A DNA stretch of 64,000 nucleotides from Actinosynnema sp. ALI-1.44 (GCF_001984155.1 NZ_MTQO01000033.1:62001-126000); one strand, 5' to 3'. Positions 1 through 8,426 are shown, counted from the stretch's first letter. The notes: generated by a model not told the origin, from the letters alone. Numbers and translations are program-made.

Positions 1-129
1 CCCACCGATCACTTGCCGCCGCATCACCCCCTGCGAGCCCTGCCGCAGGCCCTTGAACCCGACCGGATCGAGCACCTCGCGGTACATCGGCATGACCGTC
101 TCAGCGGGGTCCTCAGTGAGCACCGACAT
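1..129 (-). CDS. Partial hypothetical protein (N-terminus, runs off left edge)
   Basis: On the minus strand an ATG at 129 opens a frame that stays open to base 1 (43 codons). It begins MSVLTEDPAETVMPMYREVL and continues with a Gly/Gln/Arg-rich stretch. The composition looks like real actinobacterial coding sequence, and the frame is divergent from the gene at 290. I do not recognise a family, and there is no clear ribosome binding site before the ATG. The rest of the gene lies outside the window. Confidence 0.4.
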   Translation of the reverse strand, partial: MSVLTEDPAETVMPMYREVLDPVGFKGLRQGSQGVMRRQVIGG

Positions 130-289
130 GCCGCTTGACCTGCGTGGACGTGGTTTCGGCACGCACACAACGACGCGGTTCTTTCACGAGCCATGCCGAG
201 GTGACAACAGCAGGAAATCCCCGTACGGCAAGGTGTCGAAAGTCCGCACGACGATGTGGACGGAAGGACCTTGCCAGGGGGAACGAACG

Positions 290-658
290 ATGGATCACGC
301 ACGCCACAACCTCGACCGCCTCAGAGCGGAGTTCGCGACGAGGCAGGCGGCGATGGCCAAGGCCGTGGCCGACCTCCAGGAGTGGACCCGCTCCGAGGCC
401 GAACGACTGCGTGTGGCCGAAGAACCGGTGCCTCACCAGCAGGTGGCTGACGACGAGCAGCCGGAGTCGTGGATGGTGTCCGGTTACACAACACCCGCGC
501 AGCACAGCACCGGAGGCGGGCTGGACAGGTTGGCGAGCGGCGAACTGTCGTGGCGGGAGGTGTTCTCGGACACCACCACCGACCGGGACGCGAGAGCCAT
601 CCGGGCTTTGTTCGACGAACGGCTCGGCCACGTTCAGCGCATGCGGAACGGCAGGTAG
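290..658 (+). CDS. Hypothetical helical protein next to a WXG-like protein
   Basis: The ATG at 290 is preceded by a purine-rich GGGGGAACG ribosome site. The product is 122 aa. Residues 1-40 form a charged, heptad-like helix (LDRLRAEFATRQAAMAKAV) reminiscent of the short coiled-coil proteins that sit beside WXG100/ESX substrates. The remainder is acidic and looks disordered. It ends 5 bp before the GTG of the WXG-like gene at 663, so the two are almost certainly co-transcribed. No catalytic motif is visible. A role as accessory or partner of the downstream protein is inferred from position only. Confidence 0.6.
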   Translation: MDHARHNLDRLRAEFATRQAAMAKAVADLQEWTRSEAERLRVAEEPVPHQQVADDEQPESWMVSGYTTPAQHSTGGGLDRLASGELSWREVFSDTTTDRDARAIRALFDERLGHVQRMRNGR

Positions 659-662
659 GAAC

Positions 663-1730
663 GTGTCAGGTTTTCGGGTCAACAGCGGGTATCTGCGCGG
701 GTACGCCCGCCAGCTCGAAGCCGACCGCGATCACGGTGTCGCGCAGGTTTCGAACTACAGCAACGCGCACGGCCGCAACTTCGACCGGTTCAGCGGTCTG
801 CTGGAACCGGCCCAGTGGTACGAGTCGATGCTCGTCGACCTCTGGACGCAGATGCTCGACAAGCAGCGGCAGCTGCTGACCGGCACAGTGGACGGTTTGC
901 GGCAGACCGCGGACGAATACGACAGGATCGACCAGTCCACCGCGAGCAGTCTGTCGGCGTTCGGCAACCTCCTCGGTGAGGCCGAATCCGGCGGCGCACC
1001 GGCAGGCGGTGGCGCGGTGGCAGGACCGTTCACGCAGGGCGCGAACGTCGCCATGGCTCCGCCGAAGGACGAGAACCTGGTGCAGGGCGTGTACGAACGC
1101 ATCGAGGCCCTCGTCGGCGAGTTCACCGATCCGATCAAGCAGGTCACCGGGTACGACATCATCGCCGAGTGGACGCCGGTCCTGCTGGGCGACTGGGGAG
1201 CGTTGCGCAGGCACGCCGACGCATGGGACCAGGTCGGCAAGGCGATGGAGGCCATCGAGGCGGACCTCAACCTCGGTATGGGCATCCTCATGCCGGAGTG
1301 GCAGGGCGGCGAGGGCACGGGCGGCGGGGCGCCCGCGTTCGAGCAGCACATGCGCGACCGGGTCATCCTGAGTTGCGCCATGTACAAGGAGATCGCCAAC
1401 CTCAACAAGGAGGGCTTCGACTTCGCGGCGATCAGCTACGAGGCGATCATCACCAACGGCCTGTGGCTGTTGGAGTACTACGGCGTGCGGTTCAGGGCCG
1501 TCGTGAAGAAGGTCGTCAAGGCATTGCGGGAGGTCACCATCAACCCGAAGACGTGGTACGACCTGATCGACGAGCTGGTCTCGATCGTGGATGACTACAT
1601 CGACTTCGTGAAGAACTCCATCAAGGCCTTCGAGATCTGCGTCAAGCAGCTCATCGAGATGATCGAGCTCGGCATCGCCGAGGTGAAGACCATCATGACG
1701 TTGGTCGAGTGGAAGATGAAGGGCAACTGA
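663..1730 (+). CDS. WXG100/ESX-like large helical protein
   Basis: A 355-aa protein starting at GTG 663, 5 bp after the previous stop. Residues 1-110 are long amphipathic helices with a QWYESMLVDLW segment and many Gln/Asp, like the helical-hairpin N-terminus of large ESX (type VII) substrates. A Gly/Ala-rich linker (about 105-125) follows. A second helical region has tryptophan-containing turns (GDWGALRRHADAWDQVGKAM, then PEWQGGEG), i.e. a second WxG-type hairpin. The C-terminal 120 residues are helical and carry a hydrophobic segment (EAIITNGLWLLEYYGVRF). No toxin motif is recognised. By family knowledge such proteins are secreted through an ESX system; no ESX core gene is in the window, so this is an orphan locus. 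Confidence 0.6.
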   Translation: MSGFRVNSGYLRGYARQLEADRDHGVAQVSNYSNAHGRNFDRFSGLLEPAQWYESMLVDLWTQMLDKQRQLLTGTVDGLRQTADEYDRIDQSTASSLSAFGNLLGEAESGGAPAGGGAVAGPFTQGANVAMAPPKDENLVQGVYERIEALVGEFTDPIKQVTGYDIIAEWTPVLLGDWGALRRHADAWDQVGKAMEAIEADLNLGMGILMPEWQGGEGTGGGAPAFEQHMRDRVILSCAMYKEIANLNKEGFDFAAISYEAIITNGLWLLEYYGVRFRAVVKKVVKALREVTINPKTWYDLIDELVSIVDDYIDFVKNSIKAFEICVKQLIEMIELGIAEVKTIMTLVEWKMKGN

Positions 1731-1737
1731 GCACCGG

Positions 1738-2010
1738 GTGATCACCCAGGCGTTGATCGCGGCCGCGACCTCCGTGGTCAGCCTCGGCAGCTCTATCGCC
1801 GTGTTCATCAGCAGCGTGCTCATCGACCTCGGCATGCTGCTGGCCAAGATCGGCAAGAAGCTCGCCAAGCTGCTCAAGGGCCTGTCGAAGTTCGCCAGGA
1901 GGTTCGCGGACAAGTCGGACAACCTCAAGCGAGCAGCCTATGCGGGCGGGCCGCCTGGTGCTCGCGTCCTCCAACTGGCGCCCCCATCGCCCACCCTGGC
2001 GCTGGACTGA
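1738..2010 (+). CDS. Small membrane protein, possibly C-terminally disrupted
   Basis: GTG at 1738, 7 bp after the WXG-like gene, gives 90 aa. Residues 2-35 are a strongly hydrophobic helix (IAAATSVVSLGSSIAVFIS), followed by a Lys/Arg-rich amphipathic helix (KIGKKLAKLLKGLSKFARRF). This resembles the second half of an ESX-type helical protein. The last 25 residues change to Pro/Gly/Ala-rich, low-complexity sequence, which suggests a frameshift or fusion near 1935. It probably belongs to the same operon. Its function is unknown. Confidence 0.45.
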   Translation: MITQALIAAATSVVSLGSSIAVFISSVLIDLGMLLAKIGKKLAKLLKGLSKFARRFADKSDNLKRAAYAGGPPGARVLQLAPPSPTLALD

Positions 2011-2263
2011 GAAACTGCTCGCAAACTCGGCGAACATGCGCAGCGTCGGGTCAACTCGCGGAGTTCGGCGCGGATTTCTCACCGGAATGCGTTCGGTAAA
2101 CCGTACGTATTGATGCCATATTGTCACGATATTCCGGAGCGTGAGAATTGAGCAGGTAAAACTGTCCTGGTCGAGATTGGGGTGCGCCATGAGGTCACGT
2201 TATCAAGATCGGGAGCGCAGGCGGGATACGTGATGGACTGGATTTCGACTGTCGCGTGCTTGA

Positions 2264-2977
2264 TCAGCCAGCGGATCGGGAAGTCGGTGCCGAGTTGCGT
2301 TTCAGTCGTGCGTGTAGCGTCACCAACGACAACGACGTCACTCCGAGGTCGATGAAGTTGGCATGGGTGGACACGGTGGGAACTTTGAGTACAGCGGCCA
2401 CCGCGGCGCCAATCAGCCGTCGCAACTGCTCCGTCTCGTCGCCCTCGCCTGGGCGTTCACGGGATGCTGGCCGGTCACGAGTGGTTTCCAGATCGGGTGT
2501 AATCCGCCACAACGGCTTGGACAGCATGCTGATGCGTCCGTCAACGAGGCAGAAAATCTGAAATGCGTGTAAATCATTTGGCGGCGCGCTGGACGGTATC
2601 GTGCCTGTGAAAGTGTGTGTGAAGCTGCCGCCTGCATCGACGGTGTCCACCTTCGTTGAGCCGAATCGTGCTTCGTAGAAGTTTCCGAAGCGTAGCGCTC
2701 CGCCGACTGCCACGTTCTTTGCAAGGCTTTGCGTGTTGGTGAGAATGAGATCGATCTTGAATTCCTCGTCTGCTCGGATTGACTCGTTTCCGTGGAGTTG
2801 TACCTCGAACTCGTCGAGTGGGTAGCCTTCGAGGAAAGGGGAACATCGCGGGCACAGCTTGATGACCAGGTGTTCTGGGATATCTGGGTAGGTGATTCGG
2901 TGTGTGATGGACCTTCGCGTGCAGTTGAGGCATTCAGTCGACTCGCCGGAGCGTATAATTTCGTCTCTCGGCGTCAT
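2264..2977 (-). CDS. Unknown protein with C-terminal carrier-protein (PCP/ACP) domain, frameshifted
   Basis: 237 aa from ATG 2977. Residues 17-45 contain two Cys pairs (CLNC and CPRC), a likely zinc ribbon. Residues 55-160 look like a beta-rich domain. Residues 185-225 match a carrier domain, with FIDLGVTSLSLVTLHARLK carrying the phosphopantetheine Ser in LGxxSL. The frame then stops early (SAPTSRSAG). Reading on in the next frame from about 2297 gives TQLGTDFPIRWLIKHATVEI, the expected helix III/IV of a carrier domain, and stays open to about 2130. One base appears to be missing near 2297. The disruption could be real decay or a sequencing error. Fusion of a zinc ribbon and beta domain to a carrier domain is unusual. 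The partner enzymes are not obvious nearby. Confidence 0.6.
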   Translation of the reverse strand: MTPRDEIIRSGESTECLNCTRRSITHRITYPDIPEHLVIKLCPRCSPFLEGYPLDEFEVQLHGNESIRADEEFKIDLILTNTQSLAKNVAVGGALRFGNFYEARFGSTKVDTVDAGGSFTHTFTGTIPSSAPPNDLHAFQIFCLVDGRISMLSKPLWRITPDLETTRDRPASRERPGEGDETEQLRRLIGAAVAAVLKVPTVSTHANFIDLGVTSLSLVTLHARLKRNSAPTSRSAG

Positions 2978-3143
2978 CGAGTCGAAATGTAGGTATTCGA
3001 TACCCGCCGTCTCGGTCAGCCTCTGAATGAAACTCCTGCGCCGCGTTGAACCGATCGTCGGCCGTTTTCTTTGAGTTCTCCGCCGTGTTGCGAACGCTAT
3101 GGAGGAGTTTCAACGCGTGTGCATCGGGAAGGTGGTCGATCAA
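2934..3143 (-). CDS. Possible short protein upstream of the carrier-domain gene
   Basis: An open frame of 69 codons starting at TTG 3143 (or further upstream) encodes HLPDAHALKLLHSVRNTAEN and a further charged helix. It overlaps the start of the 2264-2977 gene by 44 bp in another frame. The composition is protein-like rather than the Arg/Pro/Gly-rich pattern of GC-rich shadow frames. It may be a separate small protein or the displaced N-terminus of the neighbouring gene after a frameshift. It is weakly supported. Confidence 0.3.
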   Translation of the reverse strand: MIDHLPDAHALKLLHSVRNTAENSKKTADDRFNAAQEFHSEADRDGGYRIPTFRLDDAERRNYTLRRVD

Positions 3144-3145
3144 CA

Positions 3146-3262
3146 GTGCTGACCGTGCCCTACGAGGAGAGTTCGATACCGTCCGGGCTCGACAGTCTCA
3201 TCGAGCGGTGTGCGGGCGCCGGACTTCGTGATGTGGCCTACGTCGAGTTTCGGAATACGTGA
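3146..3262 (+). CDS. Small ORF translationally coupled to the next gene
   Basis: GTG 3146 lies 7-12 bases after a GGGAAGGTGG ribosome site and opens 38 codons (core LDSLIERCAGAGLRDVAYVE). Its TGA overlaps the GTG start of the next gene (GTGA at 3259-3262). The peptide looks like the truncated C-terminus of a larger domain, but the tight coupling suggests the junction is functional. No family is recognised. Confidence 0.4.
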   Translation: MLTVPYEESSIPSGLDSLIERCAGAGLRDVAYVEFRNT

Positions 3263-3588
3263 AGATCAACACCGGTATCCTGGTCTTCTTCCCCAAAGGC
3301 CATCTGCTTCACCAGGGACCGGTGCCCAACCGGCAACTGGTCGACGACCCGGACTTCGCGAGCGCGCGGCTGGAAGTGATGTCCGGCTGCGAGTACTTCG
3401 TCCCGGACCGCAGCAGAGTGTTGCACGGCAAGCGGTACGGCATCGCGGCGATCAACGTCATCGCCAGGGCGCCGCGGCCGGGGGAGGTCCTTGACATCCA
3501 CAGAGGACAGATAATTTCCTGGTTCCACCTTTCCGGACCGCTCGTCAGTCAGGCCGTCCACCCGTTGCCGGGCGCGAGTTCGGGGTGA
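3259..3588 (+). CDS. Hypothetical 109-aa protein
   Basis: GTG 3259 overlaps the preceding small ORF by 4 bp, and the TGA overlaps the following GTG (3585), so it is embedded in an operon running to about 6025. The protein has alternating hydrophobic/polar strands (INTGILVFFPKGHLLHQGPV, GKRYGIAAINVIARAP, GQIISWFHLSGPL). This suggests a small all-beta fold, possibly cupin- or double-psi-like, but no metal-binding motif is clear. Function unknown. Confidence 0.5.
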   Translation: MKINTGILVFFPKGHLLHQGPVPNRQLVDDPDFASARLEVMSGCEYFVPDRSRVLHGKRYGIAAINVIARAPRPGEVLDIHRGQIISWFHLSGPLVSQAVHPLPGASSG

Positions 3589-4729
3589 GCACGATGATCG
3601 AGCCGGTTCCTCGGACGGGCGACGACGTCGCTCGCGTGCGAGCTGGTCTGGCTGCGGTGGGGTACCAGGAATCGGCGGTTCGTGATCTGCTCGCGGTGCC
3701 CGCACCGGCGCCCTTGCCGTCCGTGGGGCACCCGCGAAGCCTCGCCCGTGCCGCCAACAGTCCGCCTGGCCCGCTTCGGACACTGACGCGTTTGCTGCTC
3801 CTCGGCGTAACCGTGGACGCGGCGGAGCTGAAGCACGATCCGACGCTGACCCGCGCACTGCTCGGCGCGGGCCTCGTGGCTGTCTCGGCAGGGCGGCTCC
3901 GCCCGCTGGTCAGGGTGACTCCATTCCACGATCTGCTGCTCGCCGGCGACCTGCGCAACGAGGACGCGGCGGAGGTGGCGGCCGAAGCAGTGGAGAACCC
4001 TCATGGCCCGACCGAGATCCTCGCACAACTGGTCCCGCGTGAACGGATCCGGCGCGGTCTCGACATCGGCACAGGTGTGGAGTGCACGCGATCCAGCTCG
4101 CCATGCATTCGGACTCCGTCCTCGGTGTCGACGTCTCACCGCGTGCCGTCGGGTTCGCCAGGTTCAACGCCGAGCTCAACGCGCTCCCCCACGTGCGATT
4201 CGGACTGTCGGACGACGCGCTTCGTTGGAACGCGGACAAGGACTCCGACGAACTTGAGCGGACCGCTGCCACTTGGCTCGACTTCTACCGCCGAAACCGC
4301 ATGAGCGAGATCGCGTACGGCATCGTCGTCTTCACCCCCGCGAACGGGATGCGTCCCTGGGTGCACACCGAATACATCTCGGTGTCCGGTCAACGGCCCG
4401 ATCGCGGTCAGATCCGCGACATCGTCGCTGCCCTCCATCGCAAGCACCGCGGGGACGAGGTCACGCGACCAAGGCTCCACCCCGACCACGAGATCATGTC
4501 GGTGAGCACCGTCGTCGCCGACCGTCGCGTCGTCCGCGAACAGCTGCTCCGCTCCACGCGCGGGCTTCGGTTCGCTGCTCCCTGCGGCCCGCGGTTGCTC
4601 GACCTGATCACGACTGGGCAGTGGCCGGCCGCGGCCCGAGACGCTGACGGGGCACTGGCGATCATGGTTCGCCGGATGTCGGAAATCGGGTTGCTCACCA
4701 CGGAAGGAGGCGGTATCGGTGATCGGTAA
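3585..4729 (+). pseudogene. SAM-dependent methyltransferase (DUF7059-type N-domain), frameshifted
   Basis: GTG 3585 opens a frame matching the N-terminal helical domain of actinobacterial class I methyltransferases, up to motif I (RRGLDIGTGVE). The frame then goes wrong. From 4082 a second frame continues HAIQLAMHSDSVLGVDVSPR, exactly the rest of motif I and motif II. Restoring one G near 4077 (GTGGAGTG for GTGGGAGTG) joins them as DIGTGVGVHAIQLA. The second half also lacks the NPP[FY] motif expected about 20-30 residues after VRFGLSD, and jumps to the C-terminal WLDFYRRNRMSEIAYGIVVF. It therefore carries both a frameshift and an internal deletion in the substrate and catalytic region. It is probably non-functional. 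Confidence 0.6.
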
Positions 4730-5408
4730 TGACGCGGCCCGTCCCGGCGAATCGGACGTCGACCTCGAGCAACGGCTTGGCACCAGAAGTGCCCTGTACA
4801 CGCTGTGGAACCCCCATGGCAGGCCCGTCACGGTTTCATGGGACGACAGCAACATCATCACGGCGGACAAGCAGACGCGAGCCAGGCTCGTCCAGGTCCA
4901 CTTGGTGATTCACTCCCTGCTACGAGGACAGCACATCGAGGCGATGGACCGTCTGTCCACCATGAGCGGCCTGATGGCCGCCTTCACCGCGCTGCGCTCC
5001 TTCACACTGGTCAGCGAGGCACTGTGGGACGCGGCCGAAGCGACTTGGCGTGATGTCCTCGATGTCGCTCGAACCTCGCTGGACGGGATGGTGGCACGCC
5101 TACCGAGTGCCGCGGTGAAGCAGGTGCTGACTGGAGCCGACGCCATGTCCGGTGCCGCGTGGCAGAACATCGCAGATGGTGGTCGCGACACGGTCCTGGA
5201 CTGCGTGGCCGGGACAGCGGCGACGTTGTCGCCCAACGAGAGAAACGGACTCGGCGGATTCGGCGCCGCCGTCTACAGCACCACCTTGCGGGCGGCGTTC
5301 GGCCGCGCAGACGAACCGCAGACGAAAGAGCACGCAGCCCTGCTCGCAGCGATGGCCCTCGGGAAGACGGTGACACATCGCGACGGACGACTCTTGGTTG
5401 ACAGTTGA
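4719..5408 (+). CDS. Hypothetical protein, 229 aa
   Basis: GTG 4719 overlaps the end of the methyltransferase frame by 11 bp, so it belongs to the same operon. The protein is mostly alpha-helical with no signal peptide. It contains an iron-, heme- or lipid-independent-looking helical core (SGLMAAFTALRSFTLVSEAL, WDAAEATWRDVLDVARTSLD). No family is recognised. It is followed by the broken 2OG oxygenase, and its position suggests a biosynthetic role that cannot be specified. Confidence 0.5.
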   Translation: MIGNDAARPGESDVDLEQRLGTRSALYTLWNPHGRPVTVSWDDSNIITADKQTRARLVQVHLVIHSLLRGQHIEAMDRLSTMSGLMAAFTALRSFTLVSEALWDAAEATWRDVLDVARTSLDGMVARLPSAAVKQVLTGADAMSGAAWQNIADGGRDTVLDCVAGTAATLSPNERNGLGGFGAAVYSTTLRAAFGRADEPQTKEHAALLAAMALGKTVTHRDGRLLVDS

Positions 5409-5490
5409 CGTCGCGCGGTGGTGCTCAGTGCTTGCCGCGAGTACGCCGCGCTGTGCCGTGAAAAGGAGTTCGGATGGCTGTTCTCGTCAG

Positions 5491-6025
5491 ATGACTGATC
5501 TGCTGGGCGAAACCAGGCGCTCACACGTACTCGACTTGATCAATTCGCCCACGCCCGATGGGAGCGGTCCGATGTGCTCGGTCGGACGACCGCTGGGCGA
5601 ATGTGGCAATTGGCCAGTTCCGCCATGCATCGACAGCCCGAGATGGTGAGCCTGGCGACGCTGATGGCCAGTGTTGTCTACGAGGAGATCGACTGTTGCC
5701 CGAACCCGACCGGCTCGTGCCGCAGGTATTTCCCGTAAGAATGGAAGGAAATGTCGAGGATCCGCCGGTTCAACTGCCGCACAGGGATGGCGCCGACAGT
5801 CGGCATCCGCTGGTGACTTCCGTCTACTACGCCCAAATCGACGGTGCCGTCGGCGGGGAGCTTGTCCTCCATGACGACGATGGCCGACCCACTGAGCGGA
5901 TACAACCGGCCGAGGATCACCTGGTGGTGGTCGATGGACGTCAGACCCACTCGGTCGAGCCGCTCACCGCGGGCAGGAGACTGGCTGTTGTCACCAATTT
6001 CTACCTACCTGCCGGCGACAGGTGA
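5491..6025 (+). pseudogene. 2OG-Fe(II) oxygenase (prolyl-4-hydroxylase-like), two frameshifts
   Basis: The C-terminal frame (about 5700-6025) encodes a clear double-stranded beta-helix dioxygenase. It has an HxD iron motif in PHRDGADSRHPLVTSVYYA, a GGELVLHDDDG strand, the distal His in VDGRQTHSVEPL, and the 2OG-binding Arg in RRLAVVTNFY. The N-terminal part appears in two other frames: MTDLLGETRRSHVLDLI from ATG 5491, and MWQLASSAMHRQPEMVSLAT around 5600-5690. Frame changes are therefore needed near 5570 and 5700. The catalytic residues are intact but the coding sequence is split. The gene directly precedes the extra aspartyl-tRNA synthetase. Confidence 0.55.
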
Positions 6026-6233
6026 CGTGTCCCGACGCTGCCCGGTCCCGGTAATCGGGGCCGCCGCGTCGCCTCGGCGATGCACCGAATCGACAACGGC
6101 TCCTCGTCCGCACAGGCATGTCGGCCGATGTCCTCCAGCGGCCGCAGTGGCCTGGGGTGTCTGCGGTAAGCTGCTGTACGGCCTCCTGGCCAGTGGCGAT
6201 GGCCCGAGCTTCACATCATGATCTGGATGGACG

Positions 6234-7991
6234 ATGCACCGTTATCGGTCTCACACTTGCGGCGAACTTCGAGTCACGGACGTCGGATCCGACGTCCGGT
6301 TGTCAGGGTGGCTGCACAACCGTCGAGATCTTGGCGGTGTTCTGTTCCTGGATCTCCGCGACAATTCCGGGATCGTCCAGCTGATCGTGCGTTCGGATTC
6401 GCCCGCGTACGAGGAGTTGGGCTCTCTTTCCAAGGAAACGGTTCTTCGAGCGGATGGACAGGTCCTGCGCCGTGACCCGGGAAATGTCAACCCGGAGCTG
6501 CCGACCGGTGAAATCGAGGTTCAGGTCGCCGAGATCGAGGTACTCGGCGCGGCCGACCCGCTGCCATTCAGCGTCTTCCCGGAAGACAAGGTCAACGAGG
6601 AAACGCGGCTGACCTATCGCTTCTTGGATTTGCGGCGCAGCAGATTGCACCGCAACATCCTGTTGCGGTCGGCGGTGATTCGCAGCATCCGGGAGAAGAT
6701 GACGGCCCAGGGATTCGTCGACATGCAGACGCCAATTCTTTCGGCGCCGAGTCCAGAAGGCGCTCGTGACTTCCTGGTACCTTCTCGGCTGCACCCGGGC
6801 AAGTTCTACGCACTGCCGCAGGCGCCTCAGCAATTCAAGCAGTTGTTGATGGTCTCCGGGTTCGATCGGTACTTCCAGATCGCGCCGTGCTTCCGTGACG
6901 AGGACAGCCGGGCGGACCGGTCCCCAGGCGAGTTCTACCAGCTCGACGTCGAGATGAGCTTCGCCGAGCAGGAGGACGTCTTCCAGGTCATCGAAGCGGT
7001 CATGACCGAGCTTTTCCGCGAGTTCGCCCCCGGTAAAGAGGTGACGTCACCCTTTCCTCGCATCACATATCGCGATGCGATGGCCCGCTATGGTACCGAC
7101 AAGCCCGATCTGCGCGCTGCACTCGAACTGGTGGACGTTTCCGACATCTTCCGCGACAGCGAGTTCCGTGCTTTCGCCGGGAAGCACGTCACCGCGCTTC
7201 CCGTTCCCGACTGCTCGGGCCAGCCCCGCTCCTTCTTCGACCAGCTGCAGGCTTTCGCGGTCGACCGAGGGGCTCAAGGCCTCGCATGGGTCCGGCTCGA
7301 CGACAGTGGCAAGCTGACCGGTCCGATCGCCAAATTCCTCACCGACGACGACGTCCGGCAACTCGTCGCTGAGGCCAAGGCCGAGCCCGGCACCGCGATC
7401 TTCTTCGGCGCAGGCGGCGAGTCCGAGGTCGCCAAGATCATGAGCGACGTCCGAGTCGAGGCAGCCAAACGGGTCGGCCGCTTCGAAGAGGACGTGTTCC
7501 GGTTCTGCTGGATCGTCGACTTCCCGATGTACGAACAGGCGGACGACGGCACGATCGACTTCAGCCACAACCCCTTCTCGATGCCACAGAACGGCCTCGA
7601 GGCCCTGCGGACCCAGAATCCGCTCGACATCCTCGCGTGGCAGTACGACATCGTCTGCAACGGCACCGAACTCTCGTCCGGCGCAGTCCGCAACCACAGC
7701 CCGGAAATCATGTACGAAGCGTTCAGGATCGCCGGCTACTCCAAGGAAGAAGTCGACGAGCAGTTCGGCGGAATGATCCGGGCCTTCCACTATGGCGCGC
7801 CACCACACGCCGGTATCGCCCCGGGCGTCGACCGCATCGTGATGTTGCTCGCGGGCGAACCCAACATTCGTGAGACGATCGCGTTTCCGTTGAACCAGAA
7901 CGCCCAGGATCTGCTGATGGGCGCGCCGAACGTCGTCGACGACGCCCGGCTCAAAGAACTGAACCTCGGGATCCGCAAGCAACAGCGTTGA
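6234..7991 (+). CDS. aspS: Aspartyl-tRNA synthetase, foreign-type second copy
   Basis: Full-length (585 aa) bacterial-type class IIb AspRS that ligates Asp to tRNA in the cytosol. The N-terminal OB fold starts MHRYRSHTCGELRVTDVG and includes GGVLFLDLRDNSGIVQLIV. Motif 2 is FRDEDSRADRSPGEFYQLDV (about residues 219-238), a GAD-type insertion occupies roughly 285-415, and motif 3 is GIAPGVDRIVMLLAGEPN (about 527). The N-terminal wording is closer to proteobacterial AspRS than to the usual actinobacterial form (which typically begins MLRTHxAG), which suggests horizontal acquisition. It is intact among decayed genes and is not next to housekeeping genes. A second AspRS could serve self-resistance to an AspRS inhibitor or tRNA-dependent biosynthesis, but it could also be the only copy. 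Confidence 0.9.
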   Translation: MHRYRSHTCGELRVTDVGSDVRLSGWLHNRRDLGGVLFLDLRDNSGIVQLIVRSDSPAYEELGSLSKETVLRADGQVLRRDPGNVNPELPTGEIEVQVAEIEVLGAADPLPFSVFPEDKVNEETRLTYRFLDLRRSRLHRNILLRSAVIRSIREKMTAQGFVDMQTPILSAPSPEGARDFLVPSRLHPGKFYALPQAPQQFKQLLMVSGFDRYFQIAPCFRDEDSRADRSPGEFYQLDVEMSFAEQEDVFQVIEAVMTELFREFAPGKEVTSPFPRITYRDAMARYGTDKPDLRAALELVDVSDIFRDSEFRAFAGKHVTALPVPDCSGQPRSFFDQLQAFAVDRGAQGLAWVRLDDSGKLTGPIAKFLTDDDVRQLVAEAKAEPGTAIFFGAGGESEVAKIMSDVRVEAAKRVGRFEEDVFRFCWIVDFPMYEQADDGTIDFSHNPFSMPQNGLEALRTQNPLDILAWQYDIVCNGTELSSGAVRNHSPEIMYEAFRIAGYSKEEVDEQFGGMIRAFHYGAPPHAGIAPGVDRIVMLLAGEPNIRETIAFPLNQNAQDLLMGAPNVVDDARLKELNLGIRKQQR

Positions 7992-8007
7992 TGACTTGTT
8001 CGGACGT

Positions 8008-8057
8008 CGTGGCGGTAGCGGCTGAACGGCGGCAGCGCCATCATCCCTACCGCCACG
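8008..8057 (+). terminator. Stem-loop after the AspRS gene
   Basis: Perfect 11-bp inverted repeat CGTGGCGGTAG (8008-8018) / CTACCGCCACG (8047-8057), with a 28-nt loop that itself contains a smaller GC-rich hairpin. It starts 17 bp after the AspRS stop. There is no U-tract, as is common for actinobacterial terminators. Confidence 0.6.
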
Positions 8058-8099
8058 CGGCGGACGGACCCGCCTGCGCTGCGGCACGCCGGATGGTCG

Positions 8100-8426
8100 T
8101 CAGGTGCTCGTCGGGAGTTCTGCGAGGACGTGACTGATGGCGTCTTTCAACTGGTGCCCGAACTCGACGAACGCGCTGTCTGCTGGGTGGTACAGGTGAA
8201 GTGAGACAGCTCCACTCGGCTGGCCCGCGGCCTCCACGACGAGACCGCGGACAGCCGAAGGTGGCCTTCGGACTCTCGTCGACGTTCGGGCTGCGGACAA
8301 TCGCAGTCGGGGTGGGACACCGTCCGTGTATGCGAACACTGTTTGGTACGGCAGGCCGGCCGTGAAGCCGTTCGTGCCAGCGGCGGCCCTGCTCGCGACC
8401 GAGATGGGAATGTCTCTCGCAGCCAT
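8100..8426 (-). CDS. Possible hypothetical protein (108 aa)
   Basis: ATG 8426 on the minus strand opens MAARDIPISVASRAAAG and ends with a well-formed amphipathic tail (FGHQLKDAISHVLAELPTST). The frame is also open upstream to 8663, overlapping the PAS domain gene on the other strand. The pattern resembles the C-terminal domain of a regulator, but no HTH is visible. This is a weak call. Confidence 0.3.
   Translation of the reverse strand: MAARDIPISVASRAAAGTNGFTAGLPYQTVFAYTDGVPPRLRLSAARTSTRVRRPPSAVRGLVVEAAGQPSGAVSLHLYHPADSAFVEFGHQLKDAISHVLAELPTST

Noticed and set aside
6303-8087. Long minus-strand frames over the AspRS gene
   Set aside because: Antisense shadows in GC-rich DNA, His/Arg/Glu-rich without motifs.
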